The notes below the pieces were generated by a model. It had not been told where the DNA came from. It saw nothing but the letters and a program-made list of their open reading frames with translations, and ran no database searches. Below, one piece after another: positions 7,067 through 14,374 of a DNA stretch of 31,936 nucleotides. Origin of the DNA: SICU01 sp038045445 (lineage in GTDB: Archaea; Nanobdellota; Nanobdellia; Pacearchaeales; GW2011-AR1); contig JBBSYC010000025.1 of NCBI GenBank assembly GCA_038045445.1, forward strand, positions 1 through 31,936, written 5' to 3'. Position 1 is the stretch's first letter; every line of letters starts with the position of its first letter. A program made the position numbers and the translations under genes.

Positions 7067-10000
7067 CTATATATCTTTTATATCGTTACTTATCCCAAAC
7101 CTTCCCAAAACTTCTACAGGGTTCTTGTAGTATTCAATTATTATTTTTCTTACTTCTTCAAAATCGAATATTTTCCTTTTATACAGCTCGTAAAGAAGTT
7201 TTGTCCGATATGCAAATTCCTTTTGTAAATCTTGGGTATTAAGACCATATCTTAGAGATATTTTATCAAATGTTTTGCTTTCTTTTTTGAAATAAAATGA
7301 ATCATCTACAGGGTTCCATATAAAAGGAGTGTTTACAAGAATCATCCCATCGTTTTTGACATTAACTATCTCAACTATCTCTCTAAGTCTTCTAGTCTCA
7401 TTCTTTTTTACAAAAGCGTGAGTCATTATTGCAACACAATCCAATGAGTTTACAAGTGTTGGAGACAACTCTATAGGAGGAGTTTCCAAACGTTTTATCA
7501 GAGTGTCAACAGAATCGGCATGCATAGTGCTTATGGAAGGATGTCCTGAAGCCATACCCTGAAACAAAACAAAAGCTTCTTTTCCCCTTACTTCTCCAAC
7601 GATAACATAGTTAGGATTCTGCCTAAAAGAATTCTTCAATAAATCAAAAAGGTCGACTTCACCAACTCCACCTTTTCCAACAGAAACCCTTGCAACTGCA
7701 GGAATCCAATTCTCTCTTGGCAGATTAAGTTCTCTTGTATCTTCAATACTTATTACGTGAGATTCTGGAGGTATGAAAAATGCAATTGCATTAAGAAGAG
7801 TAGTCTTTCCAGAAGAAGTCCCTCCAGCGATAAATATATTTGCCTTATATTGTATTAGAATCCAGAAATAAGCAAGCATTTCAGGACTAAGAGTATTGAA
7901 GGAAATTAGTTGAGTGGGAGTCCACGGAGTTTTTGTAAATTTACGAATAGTATCAAAAACATTCATTGGTTTATTACCTGCTACAAAAAAAGTGCAAGGC
8001 TCTAACTCAATATCATAAACTGACTCGTTATTATCTAAAATATTCACATCTTTTATTCTTACAAATTCCTGCGAGGAGTCAAGAGTCCATTCAATTGTTT
8101 TTATCTCTTCTGCAACAAAATGAGCATTCTTATTCTTTTTTATTTCATTTAGTAGTTTCCGCGCGAAAGTTTTAGAGAATGCAGGATAAGAAAATCTATT
8201 GAAGTTAACATTGCATTCTTCAGCAAGCACAGTTTTAGGAATATTTAGCTTATTTATTGATGAAATCAAGGCATTTGCAGGAACTCTTTGGTGGCGAATA
8301 AATGTTTTATAATCCACTTGAAGTTTGATTAAGTTATCGAGTCGTTCTTTTTTCTTTAATTCATCAAAACCGACTAAATCTCTAAACTTAAGATAATCTA
8401 GAGAAGGAATATTCAGCCTATATCCATTTCCATCTTCGCTTCTTAAATAGGAGTATATTCCCAGTCTTGCAAGAAGATAGGTTAATCCTTCAGCAAGTTC
8501 CTTAGAATAGGTTCTGTAGCTTAAGCCAGAGCTAACAGTTCCATCCCCATCAAATAGGCCACGTATAAACGAAGCAATTACAGTATTATCAGATTTAAAG
8601 ATTGATTCTGGCACAGTCACTATCCTTGATTTATTTCCAAAAGGAATTCCAAAGACCCTATTGAAGAAAAATGGAACAAATGAATTACACAAGTAAATTC
8701 TTGTGCCCTCATAATAAGGGTCACATTTACCAAATATTTTAATTAGTTTTTCTTTGACAGATTTACTCACGCCCTCTTCAAACGAACAAACATCAATATT
8801 ATTCTTAGATAAGTGCCCGTCGCTTATTAAAATTCCTGCAATATATGCCAGGTCTTCACTAATCTCTTGAGGAATCTTAATTGCCTTGCTCCTGTCTTTA
8901 GACCCTCCTCCATAAACTACCCCTTCAATTTTCCCTAAAGCTGAAAAGTCAATATTTTCATTTTTGCAAAGCTCGTCCATCACTCGGAAAGATATAGAAT
9001 TTCCTCCACTAATAATCTCATAAAAATAAGTTTCAGAAACGCCGTATTTTTGTGCCAAAGCAGTTCTATATTTTCCATTATTTGTATTGACACTTATTAG
9101 AGAATCTACGACTTTTTTTATTTCAGAATTGCTTCTAATACATATCTTTTTTATATAAGAAAAGTCTTTTAATAAAGAATATCTATCAATTTTTTGTCTG
9201 TAGCCCGCCACTTCTATTTTTCTAGGCATTGGAACATACATTCCAGGTATTAGGTCTTTAGCTTCAACAAGTCGCAATGAATTATCCAGAACATGGAACT
9301 TATGGTTAAGTGTTACATCTATCTCTCCACCATCCTCAAATTTTACTTTAGCAATTTTTACAGGCGGGGGCAATTTGATGATTGATTTTATCTGTGAATC
9401 CTTTTGCTCAAGGTTGTTTTCATAAACTCCACAACAGTTAATATTAGTTACATCTACTATTTCATTTCCATCTTCAATTTTTGAGCCAAAATTATTTTTG
9501 GCTTCCTCAAATAACTTTTCTATTTTTTTTATTCTTCCATCGCTTAGCTGTACATAACCCTCTTTAAAGCAGAAAGTAGGTCCTCTCGAGGTAACATCTT
9601 GGGTGTAAGTAGCATTCACACGGCTTCCGTCTGGAAGCGTGCCATCAAGCAATGGTTCTGAATAAGAAACATATTTACCAGACCTTTGAGCCAGCTTCTC
9701 GACAAAACCTGCAAGCTTATCAACATCCGGAAATTTAAGAGTTGTCCTAATATTATGATAGTTTCTATGAACAACATAAACTGGAGTATTAACACCATTA
9801 CATTCTATGTCTTCAATAAAATAATCTCTTAAAAGAGGTTCTATTTCATTAAATCCAACGAAGTCCCTATAAAGATAATAAAATATTTTATCATAACTAG
9901 AGTTTTCTATCTTAAGATTCAGCTCATTTATAAGAAACTTTGCAGTCTTATCCACATATTCCATTATTTTTTCAGGTGTTTTTTCAGTCACTACATTTAC

Positions 10001-10231
10001 ATTGATGAGCTCAATCATTGCATCTTCAAGTCTTCTTATTGCTTCTTTTTCATTATCTTTAAGAATCGGTTCCTCAATATCATACACAAGTTCTTCAATC
10101 TTTTCATCCCAATATATATGAGCATTGGCAAAAGGTTCTATAAGAGAATACCTTACATCAATTTTAGTTTTGTCAGCAACCTTTGGTAACACGGGCACAG
10201 CTGGATTAGGGTTTATCTTAAAAGTAAACAT
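7067..10231 (-). CDS. Type IV pilus/archaellum-type secretion ATPase (TadA/FlaI/PilB family) with intein
   Basis: 1054 residues, of which 221-760 are an intein; the spliced product would be 514 residues, normal for archaeal pilus ATPases. Extein features are the N-terminal domain (GFNEIEPLLRDYFIEDIECNG), SEPLLDGTLPDGSRVNATY and TSRGPTF, then after the intein TIRKFTKTPWTP. The Walker A is GGTSSGKTTLLN, the Walker B region is YVIVGEVRGKEAFVLFQGMASGH, and STMHAD is present. It powers pilus assembly at the inner face of the membrane together with the two T2SF proteins downstream. The start is set by a strong GGAGGTG five bases before the ATG, unlike the leaderless neighbours. Confidence 0.95.
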   Translation of the reverse strand: MFTFKINPNPAVPVLPKVADKTKIDVRYSLIEPFANAHIYWDEKIEELVYDIEEPILKDNEKEAIRRLEDAMIELINVNVVTEKTPEKIMEYVDKTAKFLINELNLKIENSSYDKIFYYLYRDFVGFNEIEPLLRDYFIEDIECNGVNTPVYVVHRNYHNIRTTLKFPDVDKLAGFVEKLAQRSGKYVSYSEPLLDGTLPDGSRVNATYTQDVTSRGPTFCFKEGYVQLSDGRIKKIEKLFEEAKNNFGSKIEDGNEIVDVTNINCCGVYENNLEQKDSQIKSIIKLPPPVKIAKVKFEDGGEIDVTLNHKFHVLDNSLRLVEAKDLIPGMYVPMPRKIEVAGYRQKIDRYSLLKDFSYIKKICIRSNSEIKKVVDSLISVNTNNGKYRTALAQKYGVSETYFYEIISGGNSISFRVMDELCKNENIDFSALGKIEGVVYGGGSKDRSKAIKIPQEISEDLAYIAGILISDGHLSKNNIDVCSFEEGVSKSVKEKLIKIFGKCDPYYEGTRIYLCNSFVPFFFNRVFGIPFGNKSRIVTVPESIFKSDNTVIASFIRGLFDGDGTVSSGLSYRTYSKELAEGLTYLLARLGIYSYLRSEDGNGYRLNIPSLDYLKFRDLVGFDELKKKERLDNLIKLQVDYKTFIRHQRVPANALISSINKLNIPKTVLAEECNVNFNRFSYPAFSKTFARKLLNEIKKNKNAHFVAEEIKTIEWTLDSSQEFVRIKDVNILDNNESVYDIELEPCTFFVAGNKPMNVFDTIRKFTKTPWTPTQLISFNTLSPEMLAYFWILIQYKANIFIAGGTSSGKTTLLNAIAFFIPPESHVISIEDTRELNLPRENWIPAVARVSVGKGGVGEVDLFDLLKNSFRQNPNYVIVGEVRGKEAFVLFQGMASGHPSISTMHADSVDTLIKRLETPPIELSPTLVNSLDCVAIMTHAFVKKNETRRLREIVEIVNVKNDGMILVNTPFIWNPVDDSFYFKKESKTFDKISLRYGLNTQDLQKEFAYRTKLLYELYKRKIFDFEEVRKIIIEYYKNPVEVLGRFGISNDIKDI
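7952..9571 (-). other. Intein with LAGLIDADG homing endonuclease inside the secretion ATPase
   Basis: The intein spans residues 221-760 (540 aa), placed by restoring the extein junction RGPTF/TIRKF. Cys221 is the N-terminal nucleophile (CFKEGYVQLSDG). Block B is VTLNHKF, with the usual T-x-x-H. A DOD endonuclease has its two motifs at LAYIAGILISDGH and FIRGLFDGDGTV. A helix-turn-helix-like segment (LAQKYGVSETYFYEIISGG) precedes them. Block F is VYDIELEPCTFFVAG. The last residues are NVFD followed by Thr761, so the usual His-Asn end is Phe-Asp. Both endonuclease motifs keep their acidic residues, so homing could still be active. Confidence 0.93.
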
Positions 10232-10276
10232 TCACACCTCCAGAATGAAAAATCTCCGAGACATTTAAATCTATGG

Positions 10277-10369
10277 ATAACTGCGTTGGATATGTCACAC
10301 TTTAGAGCAGTTATACAGATAGAGAACTGCAAAATAAATAGGATATAAGCTATGCAGTTCTCTATATCT
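10277..10369. terminator. Paired hairpins downstream of the pilin operon
   Basis: Two nested sets of inverted repeats between the last pilin gene and the ATPase promoter. AGAGAACTGCA (10321-10331) pairs with TGCAGTTCTCT (10353-10363), extended by AGAT/ATCT. ATAACTGC (10277-10284) pairs with GCAGTTAT (10307-10314). All four arms share the core ACTGC/GCAGT, so alternative pairings are possible. Position after the pilin stop on the minus strand suggests a terminator or attenuator that separates abundant pilin mRNA from the ATPase mRNA. Confidence 0.45.
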
Positions 10370-10896
10370 CAATTACCCTCAGTAACATCTATCCAAGGCT
10401 TACCATTAACAATGCCTCTATTACTTACAAATAATTCATAAGGTACATTAGTTGGAGTAAACTCTTTCTCAACACCATCAGATTCATCATAAGTAATGTT
10501 ATAATTATAATTAACAGATAAGGTTATCTTATATTTTTCAGTAAGTTCTTCTGTAAGAACATTTATTCTTCCAATACTAATCTCTAAGTTAGGTTCGGAG
10601 TATCTTACATTAGATTCGTCAAGCACAAATCTCAACTTGTCATTAGCAGGGTCAACAATTAAAGTACCCTTTTCCAATCTAAAATTCACTTTTCTCTTGT
10701 TTCCGGGAGCATCAAGTATTTCTATTATCTTTGAATCAAAAACATTAAGTGAATTAATAGTTTGTTCAACAATAGACCTATCTCCAAACTCCTTTATTTT
10801 AGGAGTTAAAATTGCAAGAACCAATCCAATTAGGGCAAGACCTATAAGGGTATAGATTACTGTCTCCACCCATATTTGGCCTCTTCTGGAAATCAT
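10369..10896 (-). CDS. Type IV pilin-like protein (minus-strand pilin 5)
   Basis: A 175-residue protein starting MISRRG-QIWVETVIYTLIGLAL. Basic residues and Gly before a long hydrophobic helix with Glu at +5 form a classical class III prepilin signal. The body is a polar, strand-rich extracellular domain. The gene begins immediately after the stop of the previous pilin-like gene with no spacer, so it is the last gene of the five-gene pilin operon 12987 to 10369. It is followed by a strong hairpin. Confidence 0.85.
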   Translation of the reverse strand: MISRRGQIWVETVIYTLIGLALIGLVLAILTPKIKEFGDRSIVEQTINSLNVFDSKIIEILDAPGNKRKVNFRLEKGTLIVDPANDKLRFVLDESNVRYSEPNLEISIGRINVLTEELTEKYKITLSVNYNYNITYDESDGVEKEFTPTNVPYELFVSNRGIVNGKPWIDVTEGN

Positions 10897-11412
10897 TTAG
10901 AAACTAACCTCTCCATAGCAAGGTTCAAATTCAACTACATCGGAAACAGAACATATATTCCCAGATTTAGATACAACAGACATCTCCGCTTTAGAATAAA
11001 CTCCAGAAACAATATATGTCCTCTGTCCCCCAGCACTTGGAAATGTCAGCAAGTCTCCATAACTTTCACCAATAGACCTAAGCCCTTGATTAGAAGCTCC
11101 TTCTTTTATGCTAAAGACATCCGAGTTCTCATTGGAGTCCACAAGTGAAACTTTAACCTCGTATATTCCTTCCTTATTTATTTTTACGGAAAATCCAGTC
11201 TCTCCAGACTGCCCAGAAGATGTTTTATAACAATTAAATTTACTTTCGGGGAACTCAATGCCATCAAAAGCATCAATACATTCTTTGCTGTTTCCAAGTT
11301 TATCGTTAACAAAAGGTATCACGACAGAGAAAACAACTCCTGCTATTGCAACAGTTAGAACCAATAATAAAACAGTCGCGACAACAGGACTCACACCCCT
11401 CTTATAAAACAT
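10897..11412 (-). CDS. Archaeal type IV pilin, class III signal (DUF1628-like)
   Basis: A 171-residue protein with MFYKRG-VSPVVATVLLLVLTVAIAGVVFS. The VSPVVATVLLL phrase is typical of the archaeal pilin N-terminal family (DUF1628/Pilin_N). The mature domain carries four Cys (ECIDAF, NCYKTS, ICSVSD, PCYGEV) that could form two disulfides, useful in a surface-exposed fibre. It lies 34 bases after the preceding pilin-like gene and directly abuts the following one. Confidence 0.88.
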   Translation of the reverse strand: MFYKRGVSPVVATVLLLVLTVAIAGVVFSVVIPFVNDKLGNSKECIDAFDGIEFPESKFNCYKTSSGQSGETGFSVKINKEGIYEVKVSLVDSNENSDVFSIKEGASNQGLRSIGESYGDLLTFPSAGGQRTYIVSGVYSKAEMSVVSKSGNICSVSDVVEFEPCYGEVSF

Positions 11413-11446
11413 ATACCTATTGGTTAAAAATACTTTTTATATCTTT

Positions 11447-11953
11447 TCAATCATAAACAACAGTAATCCCATCTTTTTCAGGACAAGTATAAACTATTTT
11501 CCTGCTATCTTTCTCTGCCAAGAGTTTAGGAATAATTCTAAACTTATCTCCCCCTTCAAATAAAGTCTCAAGACATGCATAGGACGAGCCTCCAATTCTA
11601 ACTGTTCCCCCAGAAAAAGATTGATCTAAAAGAGCCAAACTGTCAATAGATCCAGCAGAATCATCATATTTCAAAACTTTTATTCCATAAATTGGAATAT
11701 TTCCTATATTGTTTATGTCTATTGCAGAATAAAAACTTCCGTATGCATCGGGGCATTCAGATGCACTTCCAACTAATTGTATCTCAAAATCAACTTCCTC
11801 ACAAGAGTTTTCAACAACTCTATCTCCTTTCACAGCACTTTCAGATAAAAATCCTTTAGCCCAAACAAATACTATCGCCCCAAGCACAAAAACAATAGCT
11901 ATTAACAGAACCGTGGCAATGATTGGACTAACCCCTTTCTTGAACATATACAC
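11447..11953 (-). CDS. Archaeal type IV pilin, class III signal
   Basis: A 168-residue protein with MYMFKKG-VSPIIATVLLIAIVFVLGAIVFVWAKGF, the archaeal pilin N-terminal pattern. The translation could also start at the second Met (MFKKG), three codons from the other pilins' usual length before the Gly. The soluble domain contains four Cys (SCEEVD, ECPDAY, ACLETL, TCPEKD). It is closely similar in its N-terminus to the next gene downstream, so the two probably arose by duplication and then diverged in the exposed domain. Confidence 0.88.
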   Translation of the reverse strand: MYMFKKGVSPIIATVLLIAIVFVLGAIVFVWAKGFLSESAVKGDRVVENSCEEVDFEIQLVGSASECPDAYGSFYSAIDINNIGNIPIYGIKVLKYDDSAGSIDSLALLDQSFSGGTVRIGGSSYACLETLFEGGDKFRIIPKLLAEKDSRKIVYTCPEKDGITVVYD

Positions 11954-11981
11954 TTCAAAGGTTATTTGTTTTTATATCTTG

Positions 11982-12488
11982 TTAAGCGCATGAAATTCTC
12001 TTGCTTACTAATGCTTCACAAAGAACGGGTTTATTATCTATCCAAACAACAGGTTGCACAGTTATTTCCTGAACTCCAGATGGTGCGGAATTATAATTAT
12101 ATCTCCCGCAAAATGTCTCCCCGGGATTTAAGACAAGACTTGGATTACATTCAGATTCAAGTCCTTCCTCTACATTGTTTAATGTCTCCTTATATGCTCT
12201 ATCTACATTTCCTATCTTTATGTATGCACCATCAACCTTGAAGAGTCCTCTATTTGTAATATTTAAATTAATAATTGAATAAGTGTTCTGACCAGAATCA
12301 ATAGTACATGAAGCGTAATCAATAGAGAGTTTTATGTCTTGGTCACATTCAGGATTATCACTAGGAAGATATAGCTTCAAGTAAAAGAAAACCGCAGTTG
12401 AAAGAGCAATAGCTATGGATATAAGAAGCACATAGCCCACCATCAAGCTAACCGCTTTTTTATTCAACTGTGACAAATTTTTCTCCAT
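11982..12488 (-). CDS. Type IV pilin-like protein
   Basis: A 168-residue protein. The N-terminus MEKNLSQLNKKA-VSLMVGYVLLISIAIALSTAVFF has a longer leader than its neighbours and Ala in place of Gly at the likely cleavage site, followed by VSLMVGYVLLISIAIAL, a pilin-type hydrophobic helix. Six Cys occur in the exposed domain. It overlaps the upstream pilin-like gene by 29 bases, so it is translationally coupled. The lack of Glu near +5 could make it a minor pilin. Confidence 0.8.
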   Translation of the reverse strand: MEKNLSQLNKKAVSLMVGYVLLISIAIALSTAVFFYLKLYLPSDNPECDQDIKLSIDYASCTIDSGQNTYSIINLNITNRGLFKVDGAYIKIGNVDRAYKETLNNVEEGLESECNPSLVLNPGETFCGRYNYNSAPSGVQEITVQPVVWIDNKPVLCEALVSKRISCA

Positions 12489-12987
12489 TTTCTTCTTTAG
12501 CTAGTATAAAATAAAAGTTTTGTCCTGGTTTAAGGTCAAAAAGATAATCAACATCCCCAATCCTAACTGTAGCAGTGTTATCAACTTGAGAACGCCTCAC
12601 ATCTATTTCTCTCCCATTAGCAATTCTAAGAGTAACAAAATTATTGCTTAAAATAGAAACTGCAACAACATTTACATTTTCATAATAATAGGCGTAAACA
12701 TTGTTATAGTCACCATATACAAAAGCAACATCATGGTTTCCAATAGTTTCTCCATATTTTGTAAGGAGTTGAGATGCAAGGTCGCTTATATTAGTTTGAG
12801 AATTAATAACTCCATAATCAAGCACTCTTTTAGTTTCAAAATCTATTTCATCAGCCAAATCAAAAAATGCTTCAGGTTTTTTGCCAGATGTACTTTCATT
12901 TGAAATTCTTGACAAACTGATTAATATTCCAACAATGATAAGCGCAGCCATTAGGAAAACCTGACCTCTTTTATTCATGTATCTCAA
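12460..12987 (-). CDS. Type IV pilin-like protein, first gene of the pilin operon
   Basis: A 175-residue protein starting MRYMNKRG-QVFLMAALIIVGILISLSRI. KRG followed by Gln and a hydrophobic helix fits a class III signal; the start may also be the Met at residue 4. The exposed part is rich in polar and beta-forming residues and has no Cys. Upstream, ATTTTAAAAATT at about 13000-13015 is a plausible TATA region. This gene leads the five-gene pilin operon and lies next to the SRP RNA gene on the same strand. Confidence 0.75.
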   Translation of the reverse strand: MRYMNKRGQVFLMAALIIVGILISLSRISNESTSGKKPEAFFDLADEIDFETKRVLDYGVINSQTNISDLASQLLTKYGETIGNHDVAFVYGDYNNVYAYYYENVNVVAVSILSNNFVTLRIANGREIDVRRSQVDNTATVRIGDVDYLFDLKPGQNFYFILAKEENGEKFVTVE

Positions 12988-13027
12988 ATGTTAAATCAAT
13001 TTTTAAAATGTCTGTTTCTAAAATCAG

Positions 13028-13286
13028 CGTAGGCGGGGAGTTTGCTTGACGCAGAGCAACTGTTTGACCTCATGTCCAACTCAGCATTGCTTTCCTGCAA
13101 GCACCGAAGCTTCTGTTTAGGGCTGCTCCGATCAAGGCCTGACCCATTTCGCAGGAGCACGGTCGAACAGGACAATGCCTCAACGCAAAACAAGAGACAA
13201 TTGTTCAATCGTTTCACGCGCTCCTTTAAGTTCACTTGAAGCCCGCGGGTGTAACAGCACAGGGCTAACGTGCCAACTCGCCTACG
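13028..13286 (-). ncRNA. ffs: Signal recognition particle RNA (7S/SRP RNA)
   Basis: Read on the minus strand, the conserved helix 8 is clear. GGGTCAGG (complement of 13138-13145) and AGCAGCCC (complement of 13120-13127) form the symmetric-loop signature that binds SRP54. They enclose a ten-base apex CC-TTGATC-GG, that is a six-base loop instead of the usual GNRA-type tetraloop. The 5' end CGTAGGCG (13286-13279) pairs with 3' CGCCTACG (13035-13028), the closing helix of archaeal SRP RNAs. Upstream TGTTAC sits where the Alu-domain UGUAA-type motif is expected. At about 259 nt between the paired ends it is a little shorter than the usual archaeal 300 nt. The GC is far above that of the neighbours. 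True ends may extend a few bases. Confidence 0.9.
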
Positions 13287-13336
13287 GCGAGTTAACTATT
13301 CCTCGCCTTTTAAGGCTTTCTAATAACGATAAATTT

Positions 13337-13526
13337 TTATGTCGACAGTGCCTCCCTAAAACCACATCTTTTAAGATGTGGTCGGCACTTCGATCACAAG
13401 AAGTTTGTTTACAAAGACAAACTTCTGTGCAGAAACTTCTCTTCTGGAAGAAGTTTCTTGCATCCAAAAATCGAGCACCAATCAAACCACACCTTTTAAG
13501 GTGTGGTGGTGCATCGATTTTTTGAT
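13337..13526 (+). repeat. 190-bp structured repeat, copy 2
   Basis: Matches 1380-1569 at all but two positions seen (A for G after CCCTAA, and CAAT for CATT in the last hairpin), same orientation. The flanks differ completely, so the ends of the conserved unit are sharp: TTATGTCGAC at the left and GCATCGATTTTTTGAT at the right. No obvious target duplication. It sits between the upstream side of the SRP RNA gene and a broken Nudix-like gene. The palindrome GCCTTTTAAGGC at 13305-13316 shares the CTTTTAAG core of two of its stems. Confidence 0.85.
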
Positions 13527-13539
13527 TTTACTCTAATTC

Positions 13540-13910
13540 AATATTTAAATGGTAGAAATAAGTTTGCACCAAGGGAGATCTTTGAACAAATTCTAGAATG
13601 GAGTGTTGTCCCAACATTTGATCTCTTTATTGAGTATGGAACAGAAGGAGTTATACTAGTTAAAAGAAATTTAGTGCAATATATTGGAATGTTTACCACA
13701 GAAAATAATCGGTAAGATATTTCAACAAGATATCTTATTAAAACTTCATCCAACCAAGAGATAAAGATTAATGAAGACCATTTTTTATCTTTAAAGATTA
13801 TAAAGTCTAAGAAAGAAATTCCTACCCAAACAGGAGCGAGGTACAAGTTTTATTTAGAAGAATATTTTAATAAATATATCAGACTATTCATCACAAAACT
13901 CGCCTTTTAA
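13540..13910 (+). pseudogene. Broken Nudix-like (GDP-mannose mannosyl hydrolase type) gene
   Basis: One reading frame gives APREIFEQILEWSVVPTFDLFIEYG and GVILVKRN, the usual N-terminal part of small Nudix hydrolases of the mannosyl-hydrolase type. The Nudix box itself (G-x5-E-x7-REUxEExGU) is absent. The frame runs straight into YIGMFTTENNR, then a stop TAA at 13713-13715, and continues in the same frame with DISTRYLIK...NEDHFLSLKIIKSKKEIPTQTGARYKFYLEEYF to a stop at 13908-13910. This fits an internal deletion plus a nonsense change (CAA to TAA would restore NRQDIST). No good start codon is left next to the repeat insertion. The family call rests on recognised phrases only. Confidence 0.5.
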
Positions 13911-14291
13911 TTACTCGCACCAGACCCATACTCCTGTTAGTATACCCCGTGGCTCACCGTTATTATAAACCCTTGAACTATAACCGCATTTATCCAAACG
14001 ACACTCAAGCGTTCCAGCTCCCTTACCAGGGCAATCATTATATCTTATCTCAGTTACAATCTCATAATAATCTTCATCATCCCTCTCTTGTATTTTATCT
14101 CCTACGACATAAGGACACGTACACTGAGGAGGAGTTTCCGCGTTTTTTTGCACTTCCCCCAAGGTAAATGCTGGTTGTAATATGGGCCGTATCTCAGAAT
14201 CTTTATCTATATTTAAGTTTAATAAATATACAAATCCAAAAATACTTATTATTAATAATAAGTTAAATGCCCAAAAATAAACATTCCTCAT
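13911..14291 (-). CDS. Membrane-anchored Cys-rich extracellular protein, unknown
   Basis: A 126-residue protein with an N-terminal hydrophobic segment (about residues 7-25, FWAFNLLLIISIFGFVYLL) that acts as anchor or signal. A short domain follows with six Cys (QCTC, DCPG, ECRLDKC, WCE), well placed for three disulfides. This suggests it is folded outside the membrane. It lies on the same strand as the pilin genes but is separated from them by the SRP RNA and repeat. I do not recognise a family. Confidence 0.65.
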   Translation of the reverse strand: MRNVYFWAFNLLLIISIFGFVYLLNLNIDKDSEIRPILQPAFTLGEVQKNAETPPQCTCPYVVGDKIQERDDEDYYEIVTEIRYNDCPGKGAGTLECRLDKCGYSSRVYNNGEPRGILTGVWVWCE

Positions 14292-14374
14292 AAGCTAACA
14301 AACTTATTCTTCTTTAAATACTTTTGGACATTAAACTAAATCAGTATGCGAGGTAAATGACAAAAATTAAATAT

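Noticed and set aside
6911..7242. Plus-strand frames over the platform/ATPase gap
   Set aside because: Phe/Tyr/Cys-rich antisense-type translations that overlap the ATPase end and the promoter of the 6904 gene.
12996..13239. Open frames of 79 and 65 codons on the two strands
   Set aside because: They lie within the SRP RNA gene, whose conserved helix 8 is clear.
13538..13846. Minus-strand frame of 102 codons
   Set aside because: Antisense of the Nudix-like pseudogene; the plus-strand reading gives recognisable family phrases.
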